Positions 1 through 5,482 of a stretch of DNA of 6,415 nucleotides are shown piece after piece. Position numbers and translations under genes: made by a program. Numbering within the stretch: the stretch's first letter is position 1; each line of letters opens with the position of its first letter. The stretch is from an uncultured Clostridia bacterium (GTDB lineage: Bacteria > Bacillota > Clostridia > Oscillospirales > Oscillospiraceae), in the NCBI GenBank assembly GCA_938049125.1, contig CALICR010000185.1, forward strand, positions 1-6,415. The letters are read 5' to 3'. The notes under the pieces are model-generated. The model did not search any database and was not told the origin of the DNA. It was given only the letters and a program-made list of their open reading frames with translations.

Positions 1-18
1 CGTGTGCTCTTCCGATCT
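1..18. other. Illumina sequencing adapter remnant at contig edge
   Basis: The first 18 bases, CGTGTGCTCTTCCGATCT, are identical to the 3' end of the Illumina TruSeq/Read 2 adapter. Read on the minus strand they are AGATCGGAAGAGCACACG, the familiar read-through adapter. They interrupt the EF-G-like reading frame just before its expected C-terminus. The genome therefore begins at about position 19, and any translation through 1-18 is artefactual. Confidence 0.96.
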
Positions 19-2069
19 TCTTCGGCCTTCTTGGCGTCCTCGATGATCTTCGCCTGGTTGATCTGGGGGACTTCCTCGTAGCGGACGAACTTGAGGCTGT
101 AGGCACCGCGGCCCTGGGTCATGGCGCGCAGGTCGATGGGGTAGGAGCTCATCTCGCCGATCGGGACCTCCGCCTCGACGATCTGGAGGCCGTCGCCGGT
201 GGGGTTCATGCCCATGACGCGGCCGCGGCGCTTGTTGAGGTCGCCGATGATGTCGCCCATGTTGGCGTCCGGCACGGTGACCTTCAGCTCGCCGATGGGC
301 TCGAGGATGGTGGGACCGGCGGTGGGCAGGCCTTCCTTGTAGGCGATGCCGGCGGCGGTCTGGAACGCCATATCGGAGGAGTCAACGGGGTGGTAGGAGC
401 CGAAGTACAGCGTGGCCTTCAGGAACACCTCGGGATAGCCCGCGAGGACGCCCTTGCCGATGCAGTTGCGCAGGCCCTTTTCGACGGAGGGGATGAAGTT
501 CTTCGGCACGCAGCCGCCGACGGTCTCGTCGGCGAAGACCAGATCCTCGGTCTCAGTCTGGGGCTCGAAGCGGATGTAGACGTCGCCGAACTGGCCGTGG
601 CCGCCGGACTGCTTCTTGTGACGGCCGTGGACCTCGACCTTCTTCTTGATGGTCTCGCGGTAGGCGATCTTGGCGGGGCGCAGCTCGGCCTCGACCTTGT
701 ACTTGCTCAGCAGCTTGGAGATGATGACGGACAGGTGGATGTCGCAGACGCCGGCGAGGATCATTTCCTTGGTCTCGGGATCGGTGCCGAAGGTGAAGGA
801 GGCGTCCTCCTCGTTCAGCTTGGTGAGGCCGTTGGCGATCTTGTCCTCCTGGCCCTTCGTCTTGGCGTAGATGGCCATGCGGTAGCAGGGCTCGGCGTAC
901 TCCATGCCCTTGATGGTCTTGACCTTGCCGGGCAGACCCAGGGTGTCGCCGGTGCGGACGGAGGCGAGCTTTGTGAAGACGCCGATGTCGCCGCAGCAGA
1001 CCTTGGAGGTCTTCTGGTTGTCCTTGCCCTTCGGGAAGAACATATTGCCCAGCTTCTCGTTTTCACCGGTGCGGGCGTTGACGACGGTCATGGTGTCTTC
1101 GATGTCGCCGCAGACGACCTTGAAGTAGGAATTCTTGCCGTACTGGTCGGCCACGGTGTTGAACACGAAGGCCAGGGGGCTGCCGGCGGGGTCGAGCTTC
1201 AGCTCGGACTCGTTGCCCTCGTCGTCCACAGTGACGACGGGCTTGCCCTCCAGGGGATTCGGGCAGAACTTGACGATGTTCTCGATGAGGTTCACGGTGC
1301 CCAGGCCGTTCATGGCGCAGCCGCAGAACACGGGGGAGACGGTGCGCTGGAGCATACCGGCCTTGATGCCCGTGAGCAGCTCCTCCTCGGTGAAGGGCTC
1401 CTCCATAAAGAACTTCTCCATGAGGGCCTCGTCGGTCTCGGCGACCTGCTCGTTCAGCTCGGCCATGTACTCCTCAATCTTCTCCTCGGCCTCGGCGGGC
1501 ACGGGAATCTCCTTGCCGGAGATGTCATAGGCCTTCTTGGACACCAGATCCACGACGCCGACGGCCTCCTCGCCGTGCAGGATCGGGAAGGTGAAGGGGA
1601 TGACGGAGGTGCCGAACTGGCTGCGCAGGGCGTCCACCACCGCGAAATAGTTGGCGTGCTCCTCGTCGAGCTTGGAGACATAGAACATGGCGGGCAGCTC
1701 CGCGGCCTTCAGGGAGGACCAGCCCTTCTCGGTGCCGACGGCGATGCCGGACTTGGCCGTCACGCAGATGAGGCCGGCGTCGGCCACGCGCAGGGACTGC
1801 ACGATCTCGGCGGCGAAGTCGAAGTAGCCGGGGTTGTCCAGCACGTTGATCTTGCTGCCCTTGTACTCAACGGGGATCACGGAGGTCTTGATGGAATACT
1901 GTCTCTTCTTCTCTTCGTCGTCGAAGTCGGAGACCGTCGTGCCGTCGGCACGCTTGCCAAGGCGGGTGATCGCCTTGGTCATAAAGAGCATACTCTCGCA
2001 GAGAGCGGACTTACCGTCGCCGCCATGACCCAGCAAGCAGATGTTGCGAATCTCGTTAGCAGTGTACAT
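19..2069 (-). CDS. Elongation factor G-like (EF-G2/FusA2-type) translational GTPase, 3' end missing
   Basis: This is a ribosome-binding translational GTPase paralogous to EF-G, the cytoplasmic factor that moves tRNA and mRNA through the ribosome. About 683 residues are present of the roughly 690-700 usual for EF-G, so only the extreme C-terminus is cut off by the adapter. ATG at 2069 is preceded by AAAGGAG. Residues 14-21 (GHGGDGKS) form a P-loop. Further on come switch I RQYSIKT (56-62), G3 DNPGYFDF (78-85) and G4 SKLD (132-135). Domain IV holds a GRHKKQSGGHGQFGDV segment and YHPVDSSDMAF, matching the EF-G tip loop with its His. Domain V holds MGDIIGDLNKRRGRVMGM and LRAMTQGRGAYSLKF. Several G motifs differ from housekeeping EF-G: GHIDAGKT is altered, RGIT has become RQYS, the His of DTPGH is Tyr82, and NKxD is SKLD. 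This points to the EF-G2/FusA2-like branch rather than canonical fusA. Nucleotide binding looks preserved, but hydrolysis may be slow or altered. It has its own promoter and is likely transcribed independently of the upstream operon. Confidence 0.9.
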
Positions 2070-2081
2070 GTATAGATTGTT

Positions 2082-2088
2082 CTCCTTT
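2082..2088 (-). promoter_or_regulatory. Ribosome binding site of the EF-G-like gene
   Basis: AAAGGAG lies on the minus strand, with 12 nt between it and the ATG at 2069. The spacing is slightly long but acceptable, and the site supports this start codon. Confidence 0.7.
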
Positions 2089-2158
2089 CCTGGCGGGCTG
2101 CGCTGCCTGTTTCCTGCCGGAACTGCCGACGCGGCGAAATTTCCGCCCATTCTTGTTC

Positions 2159-2187
2159 ATTATATACGAATGTGGTTTGATTTTCAA
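2159..2187 (-). promoter_or_regulatory. Sigma-A promoter of the EF-G-like gene
   Basis: On the minus strand, -35 TTGAAA (2182-2187) and a perfect -10 TATAAT (2159-2164) are separated by exactly 17 bp. Transcription should begin near 2152, giving a leader of about 83 nt. That leader is GC-rich and contains short possible stems (for example GCCG-CGT-CGGC) but no riboswitch or leader peptide I recognise. The promoter starts 31 bp after the stop codon of the upstream gene, so the EF-G-like gene is probably its own transcription unit. Confidence 0.85.
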
Positions 2188-2217
2188 TAAGATTTTTTCA
2201 CGCAGGCGGATAAAATA

Positions 2218-4488
2218 TCAGTACCTGCCGGAGAGGCCGGTCAGCACGCAGCCGGGCAGGGCGAGGACCAGCGTGAAGAGCAGCAGATTCAGCGCCGTGA
2301 CCGCAGTCCCGAGACCGAAATAGGTCAGCAGGAACAGCGCCGCGAGGCCTAAGATGCCGCTTCCGATGCCGATGCGCAGGCAGGTCTCCGCCGTGCGCTG
2401 TACGAGCCGCGCGCCCGCGGCGGCCCCGGCGCAGGGGCCGAAGCCCGGCTTCGTCAGCAGGGCGGCCTGGACGGCGGGATAGTCGCCGGGCAGCCGGGAG
2501 AGGCGCATCCGCTCCTCGGCGCTGGGGAATTCGAGGGCGTCGTTCGGGACCTTGTAGCGCTCCTCCACCATGAGGGGCGTGATGAGGAAGTCCCGGGTGG
2601 CGAAGACCGGGGCGAGGCCCGGAGCCGCCGTCACCTCCCGCAGGCCGCGGCGGACCTTGGGCGACGGGGCGTAGTTCAGCGCGAAGACGGCGCACATCTC
2701 GCCGTTGATGGAGAGGTAGACGGCGCTGCGGACCTTCGTGCCCTCGTTCATATAGACGCCCATGAGCTGCATGAAGCGCAGGGAGCCGAGGAGGATCACG
2801 TCGCCGCCGATCTCCGCGCCGTAGCCGCCGCCCTCATAGCGGCGGAAGCGGCTCACGGCGAAGAAGCGGCCGTTGTTCGTACTGCGCAGCTCCTGGAACA
2901 GCGGCGTGAGGCCGCTGCCGGAGGCCTCGATGACCGCGGCGGCGTAGCCCACGATCTGGCCCACGGTGTAGGTGCCGTAGACCTTCATGCCGCCGAGGGT
3001 CACCTGCTCCGGCGGGAAGACGTCACGGTCCGTGACGGTCAGGCCCCGGGCCGCGGCCAGCCGGCGTGTGCCGGTCCAGCCGCTGACGGCGGCCCCTTCC
3101 TTGGCGAGCCGCCCGGAGAGCACGGCGAAGGGGCGGGTGCAGCTGATGAAGCAGGCCGCGGGGAGTGCGGCGGTCATCAGTGCGGACCAGGCCCAGGTGA
3201 GGCCGCACTCCGCCTTGCTGCGCAGCAGGAAGGCGAGGAGGAGGGACAGCACCGCGGCGATGGGCGCATAGACGCGCATCCGCTCCGCCGCGAGGTCCGG
3301 GGCCAGCAGGCCGCGCACGTGCTCCTCCCGGTCGCCCGCGGGGGCGACGGCGGCGAGGCGGCCGCTTTCCCAGGCGTCGTCCACCACGTCCACGGCGGCA
3401 GGCTCGCCCTCCAGCTTGTGGAGGGGCTTCAGCGCCCGCCGGAGGCCCAGCCGCCGAAGCAGGCTGCCCCAGGACGCAAAGCAGAACAGGAGGCAGACCA
3501 CGGCGCAGAAGGGGACCCGCTGGTCCTCGCCGCACCGGGCGGCATCCAGCGCCGTCACGAGGAACGCCAGCGTGAGCAGGCTGTCCGCCGTAAAGCGCAG
3601 CGTGAAAATACCCTTGAGGCCGCTGACGAGCACATCGGCGGACAGCAGGGCGCAGCCGGCCATCAGGGCCAGAAGCACCCTGGAGGCGGTCTTGCTGCTG
3701 GCGAAGATGGCGCTGTCGGACCAGCCAAACTGGTTGCCCAGCGCCAGCAGCACGGCGGCCAGCGTCAGGAGCACCGTCAGCGTCAGACGGCTCCGCGCAG
3801 GCCGGAGGGCCTTGCCGGTCTTTTTGTAGAGCGCGGCGGCATCGGGCACCGGCGTGCGGTCCCCGGACTCCGGCTGCGGCTCCTTCCGGCGGGTCGTGCG
3901 CTTGATGTGGCGCTCCCGGGGCGCTTCCTCGTCCTCCTCCGGCTCCTCGGGGACCGGGGGCGCGGCCTTGGGCTGAGGCGTAGGACGGACGGGCGCGGCG
4001 GGGCGCGCCGAGGCGGCCTGCTCCACGTCCTGACGGACGAGGCGGATCTTCTTGTCCCGGAACAGGGCATTCAGCTCCGGGTCGCCGAAGTCCTGCTCCG
4101 GCTCCGGCGCAGGCGCGGGCGGTTCCGGGGCGGGCGGCTCCTCGCCGAATTCGATGACCGGCTCTGGCGTCGCCATGTTCAGCTCCATCTCGCGGTCGAT
4201 GGCGTGCTGGATCTGGTCGATGATGGCGCTGTCCGGCTCCTTCGGCACGGCGGGGGAATGGGAGACGGGCGGCACCGGCGGCACATCCGGGGCGGGCTGG
4301 GGCGCTGCCGCCGGGGCGGGGGAGGCGTTCGGGGAGGCGGAGCCATCCTTTTTCTTCTCAGTCCAGCCGCCGAACTCGCTCAGAATGTCGTCGATGGAGT
4401 AGCGGCCCGTGTCCTCCTCGCTGAGCCCGGCCAGCAGGCTCAGCGTATCAAATTTGTGTTCCTCCCGGGAGGCGGGATCGTCACGCAT
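2218..4488 (-). CDS. Degenerate P-type (P1B-like) ATPase membrane protein with proline-rich N-terminal extension; function unknown
   Basis: This is a 756-residue protein I cannot assign to a named family. Residues 1-230 are charged, proline/alanine-rich and probably disordered, with short ordered-looking islands: YSIDDILSEFGGW (30-42), DSAIIDQIQHAIDRE (86-100) and DPELNALFRDKKIRL (136-150). Eight probable membrane helices follow at about 234-250, 269-289, 300-317, 325-344, 405-422, 429-450, 705-727 and 729-749. The 2+2+2+2 arrangement, with a small loop after helix 4 and a large loop (451-700) after helix 6, is that of P1B metal-transporting ATPases. The large loop aligns by eye with the P/N domains: RLAKEGAAVSG resembles the segment after CPC, VTDRDVFPP sits where VFDKTGTLT belongs, and YEGGGYGAEIGGDVILLGSLRFM resembles the N-domain nucleotide fold. 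DKTGT, TGE, CPC, the SEHP histidine, TGD (here ATRD) and GDGxND are all absent, so ATP-driven transport is unlikely. I chose ATG 4488 because AGAAGG precedes it by 10 nt; an in-frame ATG at 4539 would overlap rlmB. The gene is 25 bp downstream of rlmB and probably co-transcribed with it. A scaffold or sensor role is only a guess. Confidence 0.8.
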   Translation of the reverse strand: MRDDPASREEHKFDTLSLLAGLSEEDTGRYSIDDILSEFGGWTEKKKDGSASPNASPAPAAAPQPAPDVPPVPPVSHSPAVPKEPDSAIIDQIQHAIDREMELNMATPEPVIEFGEEPPAPEPPAPAPEPEQDFGDPELNALFRDKKIRLVRQDVEQAASARPAAPVRPTPQPKAAPPVPEEPEEDEEAPRERHIKRTTRRKEPQPESGDRTPVPDAAALYKKTGKALRPARSRLTLTVLLTLAAVLLALGNQFGWSDSAIFASSKTASRVLLALMAGCALLSADVLVSGLKGIFTLRFTADSLLTLAFLVTALDAARCGEDQRVPFCAVVCLLFCFASWGSLLRRLGLRRALKPLHKLEGEPAAVDVVDDAWESGRLAAVAPAGDREEHVRGLLAPDLAAERMRVYAPIAAVLSLLLAFLLRSKAECGLTWAWSALMTAALPAACFISCTRPFAVLSGRLAKEGAAVSGWTGTRRLAAARGLTVTDRDVFPPEQVTLGGMKVYGTYTVGQIVGYAAAVIEASGSGLTPLFQELRSTNNGRFFAVSRFRRYEGGGYGAEIGGDVILLGSLRFMQLMGVYMNEGTKVRSAVYLSINGEMCAVFALNYAPSPKVRRGLREVTAAPGLAPVFATRDFLITPLMVEERYKVPNDALEFPSAEERMRLSRLPGDYPAVQAALLTKPGFGPCAGAAAGARLVQRTAETCLRIGIGSGILGLAALFLLTYFGLGTAVTALNLLLFTLVLALPGCVLTGLSGRY

Positions 4489-4498
4489 GGGGATGCTA

Positions 4499-4504
4499 CC
4501 TTCT
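4499..4504 (-). promoter_or_regulatory. Ribosome binding site deciding the start of the P-type-ATPase-like gene
   Basis: AGAAGG (in the context AAGAAAGAAGGT) lies 10 nt before ATG 4488, within the 25-bp gap after the rlmB stop codon. It favours this start over the in-frame ATG at 4539, which lies inside rlmB. Confidence 0.6.
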
Positions 4505-4513
4505 TTCTTAGGA

Positions 4514-5290
4514 TCAGCGCCGCTGGCGCACGGCCTCATAGAGCAGGATGGACGCGGCCGCCGAGGCGTTCAGGGAGTTGATGTGCCCCATCATGGGGAT
4601 GCGGACCAGGAAGTCGCAGCGCTCCTCCACGAGCCGGGACATGCCGAAGCCCTCGCTGCCGATGACCAGGGCGGCGGGGCCGCGGAGGTCCGCGTCGTAG
4701 AGCAGCCGGTCGCCGGAGGCGGCGGTGCCGAAGATCCAGACGCCGCGCTTTTTGAGGTCCTCGATGACGGCGGGCAGGTTGGCCACCCGGGCCACCTTCA
4801 TATATTCGACGGCCCCGGCGGAGCTTTTGCCCACCACCGCCGTCAGGCCGACGCTGCGGCGCTTGGGGATGATGACGCCGTGGGCCCCGGCGCACTCCGC
4901 CGAGCGGAGGATGGCCCCGAGGTTGTGGGGGTCGCTCAGCTCGTCGCAGATGACGAGCAGCGGCGCTTCGCCCTTGGACTCGGCCTCGGCGAGCATCTCG
5001 TCCACGGTGGAATAGGCGTGGGCGGCGGCGAAGGCGATGACGCCCTGGTGCGCGCCCGTGGGGCTCATGGCGTCCAGCTTCCGCCGGTCCGCCGTCTTGA
5101 CCACGGCTCCTGCCTCCCGGGCCATGCCGGCCAGGCGGCTGAGGGCGCGGTCCGTGTCGCCCTCGGCAAGGAAGACGTGGTCGATGGTGCGGCCGCTGCG
5201 CAGGGCCTCCAGCACGGCGTTGCGGCCCTCAATGAGGCCCTCCGGCGGCTCCCGGCGGGCGATGTCCGCCTTTTTCTCGATCTGTTTCAT
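4514..5290 (-). CDS. rlmB: 23S rRNA (guanosine-2'-O-)-methyltransferase RlmB (TrmH/SpoU family)
   Basis: This 258-residue protein is complete and of usual family length. RlmB transfers a methyl group from S-adenosylmethionine to the ribose 2'-OH of G2251 (E. coli numbering) in the 23S rRNA peptidyl-transferase P-loop; it acts in the cytoplasm as a dimer. An N-terminal L30e-like RNA-binding domain opens with IEGRNAVLEAL (20-30) and includes GAHQGVIAF (79-87). The SPOUT trefoil-knot domain carries all three signature motifs: motif 1 DELSDPHNLGAILRSAECAG (116-135) with Asn123 and catalytic-type Arg129; motif 2 LVIGSEGFGMSRL (208-220) with Glu213; and motif 3 RIPMMGHINSLNASAAASILLYEA (230-253) with Ser239 and Asn241. 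ATG 5290 follows AGGAG with 9-nt spacing. It is divergent from ftsH and is the first gene of a probable two-gene operon with the P-type-ATPase-like gene. A different target within the TrmH family (tRNA Gm18 or another rRNA site) cannot be excluded, but the extra N-terminal domain fits RlmB best. Confidence 0.93.
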   Translation of the reverse strand: MKQIEKKADIARREPPEGLIEGRNAVLEALRSGRTIDHVFLAEGDTDRALSRLAGMAREAGAVVKTADRRKLDAMSPTGAHQGVIAFAAAHAYSTVDEMLAEAESKGEAPLLVICDELSDPHNLGAILRSAECAGAHGVIIPKRRSVGLTAVVGKSSAGAVEYMKVARVANLPAVIEDLKKRGVWIFGTAASGDRLLYDADLRGPAALVIGSEGFGMSRLVEERCDFLVRIPMMGHINSLNASAAASILLYEAVRQRR

Positions 5291-5299
5291 GGCATTTGG

Positions 5300-5304
5300 C
5301 TCCT
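5300..5304 (-). promoter_or_regulatory. Ribosome binding site of rlmB
   Basis: AGGAG on the minus strand ends 9 nt before ATG 5290, a standard spacing that supports this start. Confidence 0.75.
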
Positions 5305-5326
5305 AAACTCTAAAACAATCCATTTT

Positions 5327-5355
5327 ATTATAGCAGGAATCGGGGAACAACACAA
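5327..5355 (-). promoter_or_regulatory. Probable sigma-A promoter of the rlmB operon
   Basis: A perfect -10 TATAAT (5327-5332, minus strand) is preceded at 17 bp by TTGTGT (5350-5355), which matches only the TTG of the -35 consensus. Transcription would start near 5320, leaving a short leader of about 30 nt before rlmB. The weak -35 suggests modest or activator-dependent expression. Confidence 0.65.
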
Positions 5356-5405
5356 CCGGAATCTGAAATTAACAGAAAATTCACAGGCAAGCCACGAAAC
5401 CGCAA

Positions 5406-5434
5406 TTGATACATTTCCCCAGTTGTGTTATAGT
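5406..5434 (+). promoter_or_regulatory. Probable sigma-A promoter of ftsH
   Basis: TTGATA (5406-5411) and TATAGT (5429-5434) are separated by 17 bp, each one mismatch from consensus. The predicted start near 5441 leaves a leader of about 42 nt. I see no CIRCE element (the HrcA heat-shock operator) around it, so the sequence does not show HrcA control. Confidence 0.7.
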
Positions 5435-5467
5435 AAAACAGCATAAAGCAAAATCGCGCAAAACAGG

Positions 5468-5475
5468 AAAGGGGG
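5468..5475 (+). promoter_or_regulatory. Ribosome binding site of ftsH
   Basis: AAAGGGGG ends 7 nt before ATG 5483 and fixes the start of ftsH. Confidence 0.65.
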
Positions 5476-5482
5476 TCGCAGC

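Noticed and set aside
390..2075. A 561-codon plus-strand open frame opposite the EF-G-like gene
   Set aside because: Its translation is a low-complexity run of G, L, A, V, D and H, typical of the antisense frame of GC-rich coding DNA. The minus strand encodes a clear EF-G homolog over the same span.
2188..2220. Possible intrinsic terminator after the membrane protein gene (AT-rich imperfect stem ending in a run of A/T)
   Set aside because: The only stem is AT-rich with a mismatch and a large loop; there is no GC-rich hairpin followed by a U-tract.
2698..3030. Functional metal-transporting P-type ATPase
   Set aside because: The phosphorylation motif DKTGT and the TGD, TGE, GDGxND and CPC motifs are all missing, so naming a transport function would not be supported.
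4489..4539. Upstream ATG at 4539 adding 17 residues to the membrane protein
   Set aside because: It lies inside the rlmB coding region, whereas ATG 4488 has its own ribosome binding site in the intergenic gap.
3319..4581. A 420-codon plus-strand open frame opposite the membrane protein gene
   Set aside because: Rich in R, G and H with no recognisable motif, and it is antisense to a better-supported frame with a ribosome binding site and a coherent eight-helix topology.
4409..5446. A 345-codon plus-strand open frame opposite rlmB
   Set aside because: It is antisense to rlmB, whose three SPOUT motifs are unmistakable, and it crosses the divergent promoter region.
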